Notes: generated by a model not told the origin, from the sequence alone. Numbered from the stretch's first letter, positions 8,537 to 16,976 are shown. The stretch: DNA of 64,000 bases from Fodinibius saliphilus (GCF_005869845.1 NZ_VAWF01000002.1:496001-560000); one strand, 5' to 3'. Numbers and translations are program-made.

Positions 8537-9568
8537 ATGTATAAACGACTACTAAAAATAGGGCTCGCACTAATGTTGGGAGCTCTATTCATGTGGCTGG
8601 CATTTCGAAATGTTCGACTTCAGGAAGTTTGGGAATATTCAAAAGATATCCAGTTTGGATGGATTATCCCTTTCGGTATTTCTGCATTATGCAGTCATGT
8701 CTTTAGAGCTGAGCGGTGGCGCCTGCTTATTGAGCACGACAAAAAAGAACTCGATCGGGTTACATTAATATCCGGGGTGTTGGTGGGGTATCTGATGAAT
8801 ATTGTCGGACCACGCCTTGGTGAGGTTTCCCGACCGGTTTATGTCGGTAAGAAAGAAGGCCTGAGTACTTCGAAGCTGATGGGGACTATTGTGCTGGAGC
8901 GGATAATTGATGTAGTTGTTATGGGCATTTTGATGGTGGTTGTATCGGTCTATTTGATTTCAGATCTAAACCTGCTTAAGCAGATTTTTGGAGACCAAAC
9001 GGTCAACTTTTTAACCAATGAATCTAGCCTAATCACTTATGGGTGGGTTGCTCTTTTTGTGTTGGTCATGATTGGCCTTGCTTATATTGGTCTAAAGTTG
9101 ATACTCTATTTAGGTACAAAGTTCGAAGTTCTTCAGGAATGGATCGACCGGGCTAAAAATGTACTTATTATGTTTAAGGATGGGGTGTTGTCGGCTCGGC
9201 AAGTGCAACGGTGGTGGCTTTTTATAACTTTTACAGTTCTTATCTGGTTTTGTTATACCTTAATGACCTATATTCCTTTCTGGATGTTTGACATGCAGGA
9301 AATATATGATCTCGATATGATCGACGCTCTGGTAATAACAGTAATTTCTGCTATTGGTATTGCCATACCCTCACCGGGAGGTATTGGGACGTACCATTAC
9401 TTTGTGAAACAATCGTTATTGGTACTTTTTGCAGTGCCCGCAGTAACAGGAGTTGCTTATGCTACTATAACACATGCAGGAATGGTGATTTTTGTGGCTA
9501 GTATTACTCCGATTTTCCTGTTTATTGACAAGTGGCGGTCGACTAAAGCCGGTGAACCGGTATTTTAA
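8537..9568 (+). CDS. Flippase-like / lysylphosphatidylglycerol synthase TM-region protein (UPF0104)
   Basis: A 343-residue integral membrane protein with about eight hydrophobic segments. It shows the family pattern: GALFMWLAFRNV at the first helix, RAERWRLLI, NIVGPRLGEVSRPVYVGKKEG (55-85 residues in from the start) and the late helix AIGIAIPSPGGIGTYHYF. UPF0104 proteins are distant relatives of the MprF flippase domain and are thought to move lipids or lipid-linked sugars. The substrate is unknown. It lies 18 bp after the lolA-like gene, which fits an envelope-lipid role. Confidence 0.85.
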   Translation: MYKRLLKIGLALMLGALFMWLAFRNVRLQEVWEYSKDIQFGWIIPFGISALCSHVFRAERWRLLIEHDKKELDRVTLISGVLVGYLMNIVGPRLGEVSRPVYVGKKEGLSTSKLMGTIVLERIIDVVVMGILMVVVSVYLISDLNLLKQIFGDQTVNFLTNESSLITYGWVALFVLVMIGLAYIGLKLILYLGTKFEVLQEWIDRAKNVLIMFKDGVLSARQVQRWWLFITFTVLIWFCYTLMTYIPFWMFDMQEIYDLDMIDALVITVISAIGIAIPSPGGIGTYHYFVKQSLLVLFAVPAVTGVAYATITHAGMVIFVASITPIFLFIDKWRSTKAGEPVF

Positions 9569-9710
9569 CAATGTTCTATCCTTTTTTACGTTTATTGAAA
9601 CAGATAGCAGCGGCTTTGGTATAAAACAGACAATTGAGGCATTAATCGTTGCAAAAAATTTGTACCTTAACACCGGATTTTCTTTGTATAAAATCATGCA
9701 TCAAAATTTC

Positions 9711-11432
9711 ATGAAACGCTCTTTTGTATCGGTATTTGTATTATTACTTACGTTAATAGCTGCAACAGCTGTTGAAGCTCAAGATCAGCAAGCCGAAGAG
9801 GGATCGCTCCTACCCGAAATTGACCCGCAAGATATTGAAATACGAAGTCAGTTTAAGGCAAGATTTCCGGGGTTACGTCGGCAGCCAATTCTCGGTTTTG
9901 ATCCTACTCCTCGGGTTTACCAGGTAGATCCTAACCGTACTCCTTTTATGGAGTCAGCCGAGCAGGTAGTAGCAGATATGCCGGTAAGCAGTCTTTCGCG
10001 ACCAGAAGCTCCGGGCTACGTACCCCTTCATTATTCTTCTGATATCAATTTATTTACTAGGGCTGGGATTGGCAGTTATATGAGTCCCGAAGTTGATTTT
10101 TGGGGGGTCAGCAGGCTTACCTCAAAAAGTTATATCGGTGGTGATCTAGACTATAGTTCATCGTCAGGTCATCTCGATATTCAAGAAAGTAGCTTCAGAT
10201 TTATGAATGCCACGGGGGAATATGTTACGAAATTTAGCAGTAAAGATCGGTTGGCATTACAGCTTGGCGTTGAAAATAGTTTTAACCACATGCCTAATGT
10301 GCAGTGGTTGGCAGGGGCAGATAATGGCCGAAAAAAATATGGTGGTTTTCAGCTGGATGCTGATTTTGAGCACCTTAATAACTCCATTGCAGGGTGGCAG
10401 TTGCAGGCCAATATGCAGTATTATAAGATTGAGCTTACCGATGCCGGAAGCCAATATTCAGGATCTAGCCAGGAGGAGGTCTATAATGGTACAATTGCCA
10501 AGCGCTGGACGGGAGCCCATGTTAATGAAACCTTTACGGTAAAAGTTAATGCGAAGACTGGGAAATATGATAATAACTCTACGAACCCTCAAAATTGGGT
10601 AACAGCGCAGGCAGGTGTGGTATATGATCGACTCTTTAATTACAGTACAAAGGTCCATGCTGATGCCAGTGTATATTATGTGCAGGATGGATTTACCGAT
10701 GGGATATATATCGGTCCCTCAGTGACAATTAAGCACCCATTTATGGAGATGTTGACGGTAACAATAAAGGCTGGAGCTGAACCATATCTGAATACCATAC
10801 AGGAATTACATTCTGCCAATAGATTCTTAGCAGTAAATAATAACCTTCGTCATTCCTACGAAATAAATGGTTCATTTGAGGCAGAATTCGAGTACAATGA
10901 AATAGGATCGGTGAACTTTGGTTTCCAATACAAGAATATGAGCGATCACCCTATCTTTATACGCCAAGACGGTGGAAGGACGTTAGCCGGGGGGACATCG
11001 TTATATGATTTTTATAGAATAACCTATCTTGATGCGTATAAAATTCGAGCCTTTATTGGGGCGAGTCATCAAATTGTGCCGGAACAACTCTGGGTTGATG
11101 CAAGATTTTATATGCAGTCTCCACAACTTGAGGGAGGAGACCGTATCCCTTATGAAGAGAAACTAGGTTTTAAATCAGGGATACATTTTCGTCCAGTTGA
11201 CCAGTTGTCAATAGAAGTTTGGGGCGATTATGTAGGATCACGGCAAACATTCCAAACGGATGAGAAATTAAGTGGCTACTTTATGCTGGGAAGTCGTGTT
11301 GATTATCAGATTACTGATCGTTTTGGTGCTTATGTTAAATTAGTAAATTTACTTAACCAAGAATATGAAGTTTGGCAGGGGTATGCCGAGCGTGCTTTTC
11401 AGGCGTATGGCGGTATAACAGTAAAACTATAA
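9711..11432 (+). CDS. Outer-membrane beta-barrel protein, TonB-receptor-like without plug
   Basis: From ATG 9711 the protein has 573 residues (ATG 9696 adds five). A signal peptide (KRSFVSVFVLLLTLIAATAVEAQ) is followed by about 120 residues with repeated Pro/Arg motifs, then alternating amphipathic strands. It ends YVKLVNLLNQEYEVWQGYAERAFQAYGGITVKL, the usual closing strands of TonB-dependent receptors. No plug domain or TonB box is visible and the length is short for a receptor. It may be a plug-less porin or assembly factor. The longer upstream frame overlaps the previous gene and has no signal sequence at its start, so I rejected it. It is followed directly by the HU gene. Confidence 0.75.
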   Translation: MKRSFVSVFVLLLTLIAATAVEAQDQQAEEGSLLPEIDPQDIEIRSQFKARFPGLRRQPILGFDPTPRVYQVDPNRTPFMESAEQVVADMPVSSLSRPEAPGYVPLHYSSDINLFTRAGIGSYMSPEVDFWGVSRLTSKSYIGGDLDYSSSSGHLDIQESSFRFMNATGEYVTKFSSKDRLALQLGVENSFNHMPNVQWLAGADNGRKKYGGFQLDADFEHLNNSIAGWQLQANMQYYKIELTDAGSQYSGSSQEEVYNGTIAKRWTGAHVNETFTVKVNAKTGKYDNNSTNPQNWVTAQAGVVYDRLFNYSTKVHADASVYYVQDGFTDGIYIGPSVTIKHPFMEMLTVTIKAGAEPYLNTIQELHSANRFLAVNNNLRHSYEINGSFEAEFEYNEIGSVNFGFQYKNMSDHPIFIRQDGGRTLAGGTSLYDFYRITYLDAYKIRAFIGASHQIVPEQLWVDARFYMQSPQLEGGDRIPYEEKLGFKSGIHFRPVDQLSIEVWGDYVGSRQTFQTDEKLSGYFMLGSRVDYQITDRFGAYVKLVNLLNQEYEVWQGYAERAFQAYGGITVKL

Positions 11433-11633
11433 ATGGTGATGGATAACGAATTTATAAAAGCATTTTCTGAAGTAGTACGCGAAGAAGTGATTCGCAAGAA
11501 TGAGGTACAGGTTGACGGTATCGGTTCTTTCCAATTCGAGCACAGAAAACAATTTCAAAAACAACACGAAAACGGAAGAGTAGTAATGATGCCGCCCAAA
11601 GATACCATCAACTTTGAGCCGGAAAATAATTAG
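11433..11633 (+). CDS. Small HU/IHF-like DNA-binding protein
   Basis: 66 residues: FIKAFSEVVREEVIRKNEVQVDGIGSFQFEHRKQFQKQHENGRVVMMPPKDTINFEP. The segment VQVDGIGSF followed by a basic arm and PPKDTINF is the HU fold core (beta-saddle, basic arm, last strand), although the N-terminal helices are shorter than in HU (about 90 residues). It starts directly after the stop of the barrel gene (ATG at 11433 or 11439) and ends 5 bp before the HU-SPOR gene, so it is probably co-translated with it. It may pair with the HU domain of that protein. Confidence 0.75.
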   Translation: MVMDNEFIKAFSEVVREEVIRKNEVQVDGIGSFQFEHRKQFQKQHENGRVVMMPPKDTINFEPENN

Positions 11634-11638
11634 GAAAC

Positions 11639-12721
11639 ATGATCATCGATAAAGCACAATTGATAGAATTGCTCGTTGAAAAAACTGGTCTTGCTCAAGA
11701 TCAGGTTGAAGGGCAGCTTTCACAATTAATCGAGCGTATCCAAGAAGCGGCCGAAGAAGGAAAGGCTTTTGAGATCGAAAATTTTGGTACTTTCGGTATG
11801 GAGGATGGGGTGCTACAGTTTACGCCAGCCGATAGGTTAGAAACGGAGATCAACAATAAGTATGCCGGTATGAAGCCTATAGAATTGATAGGTGCTTTTA
11901 AAGAACCGGAAGAGGGGGAGATACCTGATATTTCCGAGATGGCTCCCGAACAAAGTGAGAAAGCGTGGTCTTTTGACAAAGACAACGCAGAAGAAGAGAA
12001 ACAACAGAAAGAAACGGTTCGCGAGCCGGAGGAAACAGAGATTGAGGAGGTCCCGGAGCAGAAACCCGCAATGGAAGAAGCCCAGGAAGAGTTTGAAGAG
12101 TTGGTTAATGCCGGGGAAAAAGAGTCTCAAAAATCTTCTCAAGGTTCGGAGAAAAAAACGGAAGAGAAGATTGTGGAAGAAAAGAAAGAAAAAGACCCCA
12201 TTGGTCGTCTCTTAGTAGCTGCTGTAGTTATACTCGTAGTGGGCATAGGTAGCGTTTTAATGTACGATATGGGAATATTCCAAGAGTTGGGACGTAATAA
12301 TACCCGTTCCCATTCTGAAATAAGTGACAATACATTGCCTGCTGAAAAAACAAAAGTAGAACAACCTGTGATTAGTTCGGAACCTGAGAACAAAGATCTT
12401 GTATCTAATGATGAGGCTGCTGGGGAAGCGCCACAGGATACTCAGCAAGGGTATGGATTGAAAGGCAACTTCAATCCCTCTGTAGATAATGGATATATGA
12501 TTGTGGTACACTCCCTACAAAATAAGCAGCAAGCAGAGGCCAACAAACAACAGTTGGTAGAGAAAGGCTATCGAACATCCATTAATGAGGCAAATGTTAA
12601 GGGAACCCTCTATTATCGGGTAGGCATAGGGCAGTTTGAATCGATCGAAAATGCCCGGAAGGCAATTGAGAGAATTCCCGAGCCATATCGAAGCAATAAC
12701 TTTATCAAACGAATTCAATAA
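11639..12721 (+). CDS. HU-domain / transmembrane / SPOR-domain protein
   Basis: 360 residues in four parts. Residues 1-85 are an HU/IHF-like domain (IDKAQLIELLVEKTGLAQDQVEGQL, then FEIENFGTF). Residues 90-185 are a highly acidic, probably disordered segment. Residues 190-210 form one transmembrane helix (LLVAAVVILVVGIGSVLMYDM). Residues 284-360 are a SPOR domain (YMIVVHSLQNKQQAEANKQQL to NNFIKRIQ), which in other proteins binds denuded glycan at the septum. The topology puts HU in the cytoplasm and SPOR in the periplasm. From memory, HU-CCDC81/SPOR fusions are known in Bacteroidetes. It sits between ftsK and exbB. Confidence 0.88.
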   Translation: MIIDKAQLIELLVEKTGLAQDQVEGQLSQLIERIQEAAEEGKAFEIENFGTFGMEDGVLQFTPADRLETEINNKYAGMKPIELIGAFKEPEEGEIPDISEMAPEQSEKAWSFDKDNAEEEKQQKETVREPEETEIEEVPEQKPAMEEAQEEFEELVNAGEKESQKSSQGSEKKTEEKIVEEKKEKDPIGRLLVAAVVILVVGIGSVLMYDMGIFQELGRNNTRSHSEISDNTLPAEKTKVEQPVISSEPENKDLVSNDEAAGEAPQDTQQGYGLKGNFNPSVDNGYMIVVHSLQNKQQAEANKQQLVEKGYRTSINEANVKGTLYYRVGIGQFESIENARKAIERIPEPYRSNNFIKRIQ

Positions 12722-12744
12722 TTTCAGCAACTAGTCAACAAATT

Positions 12745-13485
12745 ATGCAAGCGTTATTTTTTATTCTGATACAATCTCAGTCAGACACCACAACAGCTGC
12801 TGACACTTTAGGTTTAGCTGCTCAAGAAGAAAGCATGTCGATGTTTGAGCTACTCGCGGAAGGTGGAGTACTGATGATACCACTTTTTATTTTATCATTG
12901 GTAGCAATTTTTGTAATTGCTGAGCGCTGGCGTTCACTGAATAATTCCCGTATAGAAGTGGATGGTTTTTTACGCACGGTTGGCAGTATGCTTAAGGATG
13001 GCGATCGCCAGCGTGCCCTTACCTATTGTGATGGTATTGATAAACCCTTGGCCCGTATTCTGAAAGCCGGTATCCGGAGGTTGGGTCGTTCTATCCGTGA
13101 TATCGAAGATGCTATTCATAATGCCGGGAAAAAAGAGATCTATCACTTAGAAAAACGAATGAACTGGTTGGCTACTATTGCCGGTGTTGCCCCTCTCATT
13201 GGTTTTACCGGAACGGTTACAGGGATGATTGAGGCCTTTATGGATATCCAGTCGCTACAGGGTAACGTAAATCCCAGCGTGTTGGCCGGTGGTATCTGGG
13301 AAGCACTTATTACTACCGCAACTGGGTTAATTGTTGGAATTATTGCATATGGATTTTATAACTTCTTGCTCGGTAAAATAAATAGGACGGTTCATGAGTT
13401 AGAAAATGCTTCGGCCGATTTTATTGATATGCTGCAGGCCCCTTCAAAAAATGAAAATAACAAAGAGCGACAGAAGGTAGGATAA
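12745..13485 (+). CDS. exbB: MotA/TolQ/ExbB proton-channel family protein
   Basis: 246 residues. Membrane segments lie near 37-57, about 140-165 and about 180-205. The family core ATIAGVAPLIGFTGTVTGMIEAF is followed by GGIWEALITTATGLIVGIIAYGFYN, with the conserved Gly and Thr residues that line the proton path. With the next two genes it forms a complete inner-membrane energy transducer. ExbB or TolQ cannot be told apart by sequence alone; the tonB-like third gene favours ExbB. The stop codon overlaps the exbD start (TAATG). Confidence 0.92.
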   Translation: MQALFFILIQSQSDTTTAADTLGLAAQEESMSMFELLAEGGVLMIPLFILSLVAIFVIAERWRSLNNSRIEVDGFLRTVGSMLKDGDRQRALTYCDGIDKPLARILKAGIRRLGRSIRDIEDAIHNAGKKEIYHLEKRMNWLATIAGVAPLIGFTGTVTGMIEAFMDIQSLQGNVNPSVLAGGIWEALITTATGLIVGIIAYGFYNFLLGKINRTVHELENASADFIDMLQAPSKNENNKERQKVG

Positions 13486-13895
13486 TGGATTTTAGAGAAG
13501 ATAATGATCGCATGGAGCCGTTGACGTTGTTTTCACAGTCGTCATTAACGGATATTGTACTATTGCTACTTATTTTCTTTCTATTGACATCCTCCTTTGT
13601 TACCAACTTTGGCATCAAAGTTGATATTCCTAAAGCTGAAACTGGAGCACAAACTGAATCTCAGATGATTACGGTGGCAGTAACAAAAGAAGGTGAGTTT
13701 TTTGTTAATGGAGAACTTACAAGCAGTGGTATGCTTGCTTCGGCTTTGCGCAAAGAAAAGTCAGATAAAGGACAAAGTACCCTTGTATTACGAGCCGATA
13801 AAGAAGCAATAATCGATAATGCTGTACGGGTAATGAATATAGCAAAAGCATTAGAGCTCAAAATTGTGATGGCTACCGAACAGGCTTCGAGGTAA
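13485..13895 (+). CDS. exbD: ExbD/TolR family protein
   Basis: 136 residues: a short cytoplasmic N-terminus, one transmembrane helix carrying the essential Asp23 (LTDIVLLLLIFFLLTSSF, the position equivalent to Asp25 of E. coli ExbD), and a periplasmic domain. It couples proton flow through the ExbB-like channel to the TonB-like partner. It overlaps exbB by one base and is followed by tonB after 18 bp. Confidence 0.93.
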   Translation: MDFREDNDRMEPLTLFSQSSLTDIVLLLLIFFLLTSSFVTNFGIKVDIPKAETGAQTESQMITVAVTKEGEFFVNGELTSSGMLASALRKEKSDKGQSTLVLRADKEAIIDNAVRVMNIAKALELKIVMATEQASR

Positions 13896-13913
13896 AAAGG
13901 AACGAGCTAGACT

Positions 13914-14735
13914 ATGAAGCTTCCAAAATTTAAAGAAGAAGATCAATTTGCCCTAACTGTAACAGGTGGGGTGCATATTATTCTGGTATTATTTTTTCTC
14001 TTTTATACTTTTTCCATAGAAGCTAATGTGCGTCCTTCCTTCATTGAGGTTGAATTTGGGGAGTTCCAGTCGGGTACGCCAACCCAAAACGCCGAACAAA
14101 AAGCGGAACAGGTAGAGACTCGTCCTAATCCTTCAGAGACAGAACCTGAAGAACCTGAGCCCGAAACCCCCGATCCCGTTGAAGAGCAAAAGTCAACTAC
14201 TGAAGAAACAACTAAACCGGTGGATGTTCCTGACCAAAAGGAGGAGGTGCAAGAAGAAGAGGTTAAAACCCCGGAAACGGATAAGGTAGATCCACAAAAA
14301 GAAACTTCTACAGAAGAAAAAGAAGAAGTGACCGTTCCGCCTAAAACTGAAAAAGATGAAGTACAACAAGAAGGAGTGAAGAGGAGCGGAGATAAAGAAG
14401 GGAATACCGGTGAACGGAACACAGACCAAGGGACCGGTAATGAACAGGAGAAGTCGGCTCCCTATGAATTGAAGTGGGAGGGAGATATCGAACGAAACCC
14501 GATGGTACAGCCGCTCCCTACTAATACAACGGATGCAGAGGCTACCATAACCATACGGTTTGAGGTCAAGCCTGATGGTACTGTTGGGCGTATCATTCCA
14601 CTCAAGAAGATGAATCCGGAATTGGAACGTGAAGTGATGAAAACCTTGCGTAGCTGGCGCTTTTCAAAACTACCATCCGGGGTACCGCAGCAATCTCAGT
14701 GGGGAACCATTACTTTCCGCTTTGTTTTAGAATAA
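13914..14735 (+). CDS. tonB: TonB-family energy transducer
   Basis: 273 residues. The N-terminus has a transmembrane helix (ALTVTGGVHIILVLFFLFYTFSI, about 14-36). A long Glu/Pro/Lys-rich linker (about 50-175) would span the periplasm. The C-terminus (ATITIRFEVKPDGTVGRIIPLKK to WGTITFRFVLE) has the TonB_C pattern, with VxPDGxV and a terminal strand. It would transmit ExbBD energy to an outer-membrane protein. No true TonB-dependent receptor with a plug is in the window, although a barrel lies 2.5 kb upstream. Confidence 0.9.
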   Translation: MKLPKFKEEDQFALTVTGGVHIILVLFFLFYTFSIEANVRPSFIEVEFGEFQSGTPTQNAEQKAEQVETRPNPSETEPEEPEPETPDPVEEQKSTTEETTKPVDVPDQKEEVQEEEVKTPETDKVDPQKETSTEEKEEVTVPPKTEKDEVQQEGVKRSGDKEGNTGERNTDQGTGNEQEKSAPYELKWEGDIERNPMVQPLPTNTTDAEATITIRFEVKPDGTVGRIIPLKKMNPELEREVMKTLRSWRFSKLPSGVPQQSQWGTITFRFVLE

Positions 14736-15265
14736 TATAAGTTCCAGCTTATCTTATTATTTGTTGTTCTAATTTGAAGTGATAAAAATATGTTGCTGCT
14801 GAAAAATAGTAGTTACTAGATATAGCTTTTTCCGTATAGCATAGTTGATGCAGGAAAAAGGTGTTGTTATGCACCTTTGCTAACAACAAGAAATTTGGAC
14901 CCTAAGGCAGATAAAAGTTGTATTCTGCCGCACTTGTAGCTTGAGTAAACTGAAGTGTTGACATAACCTACCTATTACAATGAGTATCTAATCCATACAC
15001 TGTATAATGCTTCTTTTTTTGACAATGATGCAAAAGTTTATCGTAAGAAGGTTGAAAGCTAATTTTTAAAAACCCTACCTATACCTTATCCTATTAAACA
15101 ACCTCTAATCCTTATTTTTTGCTATCAACTAGCGATTTTTTTTCTCTTAATTCGATAGTTGAGAAAGCGAGATATACTTTTACTGTTTTATATTGTAATT
15201 TTTGAGAACTAGTGTAATAACTTTAGAGCGTTGACCATTATAAATGCCCCCGTTGACTTTGTATA
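14736..15265. other. Long AT-rich intergenic region with several inverted repeats
   Basis: 530 bp with no supported gene. Just after tonB there is a weak TAAG/CTTA hairpin (14741-14754). Further on lie two better inverted repeats: CTTTTTCC at 14826-14833 with GGAAAAAG at 14853-14860, and GTTGTTA at 14863-14869 with TAACAAC at 14881-14887. They sit back to back but neither has a U-tract. A TTGACA at about 14957 and a TATAAT at about 15002 are too far apart to make a promoter. An unannotated small RNA is possible but not shown. Confidence 0.4.
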
Positions 15266-15454
15266 TTAAGCGTTTTGTTCTTCTAATTCTTCAATAGCTT
15301 TAATCAAGGGTTCTACACTTCCTCTTTTTAAACGATTATTAACTGCTTGAGGGGTGATGTCAAGATGTTCCGCAATCATTTTTTGAGATACATCCGCATC
15401 GATCATCATTTTCAATACCTTTTTTTCGGCTTTATTTCTATTTCTTTTTTGCAT
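15266..15454 (-). CDS. Small HTH regulator, divergent from CI-like repressor
   Basis: 62 residues from the ATG at 15454 (a TTG at 15472 would add six). A basic N-terminus (MQKRNRNKAEKK) leads into a helix-turn-helix: VLKMMIDADVSQKMIAEHLDITPQAVNNRLKRGS, in which IAEHLDITPQAVNNRL matches an XRE/homeodomain-like recognition unit, then a short acidic tail. It is the size of a Cro-type or phage excision regulator. It faces left, divergent from the CI-like gene, with a 17-bp palindrome between them, so the two probably repress each other or themselves. Confidence 0.7.
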   Translation of the reverse strand: MQKRNRNKAEKKVLKMMIDADVSQKMIAEHLDITPQAVNNRLKRGSVEPLIKAIEELEEQNA

Positions 15455-15505
15455 TTCTTTAAATTTAAACAAAGTTTATTAATAAATTAACATGTAAATT
15501 CATCA

Positions 15506-15522
15506 GTTCACACATTGTGAAC
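15506..15522. promoter_or_regulatory. Perfect 17-bp palindrome, likely operator
   Basis: GTTCACA-CAT-TGTGAAC, with 7-bp arms and a 3-bp centre, midway in the 94-bp gap between two divergent HTH regulators. Its spacing and symmetry fit a dimeric repressor site. Confidence 0.7.
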
Positions 15523-15525
15523 ATA

Positions 15526-15531
15526 TATAAT
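15526..15531 (+). promoter_or_regulatory. Candidate -10 box for the CI-like gene
   Basis: TATAAT in TATATAATAC, four bases downstream of the 17-bp palindrome and 18 bases before the GTG start. The transcript leader would be only about 10 nt. The palindrome would overlap the -35 region, so a bound repressor would block RNA polymerase. Confidence 0.4.
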
Positions 15532-15548
15532 ACAATTATTAAACGAAA

Positions 15549-16181
15549 GTGAATACTATATTAGAACGTATTAAGAAAGTCTATCGTTTGGAGACAGATG
15601 CAGATTTAGCGGATTTTTTAGGAATGAATCCGAGTACCCTTAGTATGCAGAAAAACAGGGGGCGAGTAAATTTGAGGCTAATCATCGATAAATGCCGGGA
15701 TATTAATCTGAATTGGCTTCTTCATGGTGAAGGTCCTATGCGATTGTCAGAAAATGGAAAGGGAAGCATACAGATACCCGTATTCTCAGAAGCAATGTTA
15801 CCTTTAGATGGGAATGGCTCTTTAAAAAATGAATACAAAATTGGTTGGCTTTCTGCAGGGGGGGAATTGTTAGAAAAGTTAAATATTGATAATTCTACTG
15901 AAAGCCTATTAGGGTACGTTATCTCAGATTATCCAATTCCTCCTATTCTTACTAAAAATGATATTGCAATATTTAATAAGACTGACAGAAGAATTGAAGA
16001 AGGAATTTATCTAGTTTCTATTAGTAATAAGTTGGTATGTGGTCGTGTCCAAAAGAGTTCATCGAATAATTATATCATACAGAACCCAAGATTAGAGGCC
16101 GATCCTGTTATTTTAGAAGCTGGAGAAAATAAAAGTAATATTTTAGGTAAAATGGTATGGGCTATGCAGAAGAAAACATGA
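15549..16181 (+). CDS. CI-like repressor with S24-type C-terminal domain, catalytic dyad absent
   Basis: 210 residues. The N-terminus (ILERIKKVYRLETDADLADFLGMNPSTLSMQKNRG to INLNWLLHGEGPM) is a phage CI-repressor DNA-binding domain (Phage_CI_repr type). The C-terminus (about 105-205) follows the LexA/CI S24 fold. At the place of the usual GDSMxP motif there is SDYPIPP, so the nucleophilic Ser is Tyr. The Lys segment LLVKRxQ reads LVCGRVQ, so the Lys is also gone. Self-cleavage is therefore unlikely. The start is a GTG with no clear ribosome binding site. No phage structural gene is near. Confidence 0.78.
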   Translation: MNTILERIKKVYRLETDADLADFLGMNPSTLSMQKNRGRVNLRLIIDKCRDINLNWLLHGEGPMRLSENGKGSIQIPVFSEAMLPLDGNGSLKNEYKIGWLSAGGELLEKLNIDNSTESLLGYVISDYPIPPILTKNDIAIFNKTDRRIEEGIYLVSISNKLVCGRVQKSSSNNYIIQNPRLEADPVILEAGENKSNILGKMVWAMQKKT

Positions 16182-16248
16182 TTCCACAGTTGATATTATC
16201 AATATTCTGGCATATTGTTTAGTTACCTGAATAAGGTTGTATTTTTGA

Positions 16249-16261
16249 GTTCATTATGAAC
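16249..16261. promoter_or_regulatory. 13-bp palindrome related to the upstream operator
   Basis: GTTCAT-T-ATGAAC, perfect, in the gap after the CI-like gene and about 100 bp before the secreted-protein gene. It shares the outer GTTCA/TGAAC half-sites with the palindrome at 15506 but with a shorter spacer (3 instead of 7), so common recognition is only a guess. Confidence 0.3.
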
Positions 16262-16358
16262 GTTGTTGAAAAGAGGTAGAGCTATAATTATTACAGGACT
16301 CTTTTCTATTCTTAACGAGGACAAATTAATTTACTTCTTATTAATAAAGGATATGCTG

Positions 16359-16976
16359 ATGGAATTTAAGCGGGTATTAATTATAGGATTACTGTTTTTT
16401 TCAGGTTTTGAAATTGGAAATACCCAACCAACAATATATTCGAAAGAAAAGCAGATTGATGCTGCTACAATTGTTGCTCCTGATGCTAAAAGGGGAAGTG
16501 CAACAATTTTCGGTTATAATAAAGCTGGTGAGCTCATCAAGCTTAGAGAAGGAGATAACTCATTAGTGTGTATAGCTGACGATCCTAAGCAGTCCAACTT
16601 TCATGTAGCATGTTACCATAAAGATCTTGAGCAATTTATGAAGCGGGGACGCGAGTTACGCGCCAAAGGTTATTCTCGGAAAAAAGTAGATAGCCTTCGT
16701 AAAGTTGAAATTGATAAGGGTAGTCTTTCTTTGCCTCGTAAGCCGATGGCATTGTATTCAATATCTGGTTCTGCAGATGCTTTTGATTATAATTCGGGGA
16801 CATTAAAAAAAGCTTCTCCTTTGTATGTAGTATATGTTCCCTACGCTACGGAAGAGTCAACGGGTTTATCGCAAAAACCTGCAATTAAGGGAGCTCCCTG
16901 GCTTATGGAACCAGGCACGCCGTGGGCACATATCATGGTTACTACAGGACGGAAGATTGGTAATGATATGGACTGA
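16359..16976 (+). CDS. Unknown exported protein
   Basis: 206 residues from ATG 16359 (MEFKRVLIIGLLFFSGFEIGNTQ), chosen because AAAGG lies 8 bases upstream; an ATG at 16353 is too close to it, and the longer frame starting at 16263 lacks a sensible N-terminus. A signal peptide is followed by a compact domain, with IYSKEKQIDAATIVAPDAKRGSATIFGY, LREGDNSLVCIADDP, a Cys-His segment FHVACYHKDLEQFMKRGRELRAKG, and a C-terminal GAPWLMEPGTPWAHIMV. I do not recognise a characterised family. It follows the CI-like gene, but the 180-bp gap makes co-transcription uncertain. Confidence 0.65.
   Translation: MEFKRVLIIGLLFFSGFEIGNTQPTIYSKEKQIDAATIVAPDAKRGSATIFGYNKAGELIKLREGDNSLVCIADDPKQSNFHVACYHKDLEQFMKRGRELRAKGYSRKKVDSLRKVEIDKGSLSLPRKPMALYSISGSADAFDYNSGTLKKASPLYVVYVPYATEESTGLSQKPAIKGAPWLMEPGTPWAHIMVTTGRKIGNDMD

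Noticed and set aside
15266-16976. Complete prophage around the CI-like gene
   Set aside because: No integrase, capsid, tail, lysis or replication genes and no flanking attachment repeats; core genes resume on both sides.
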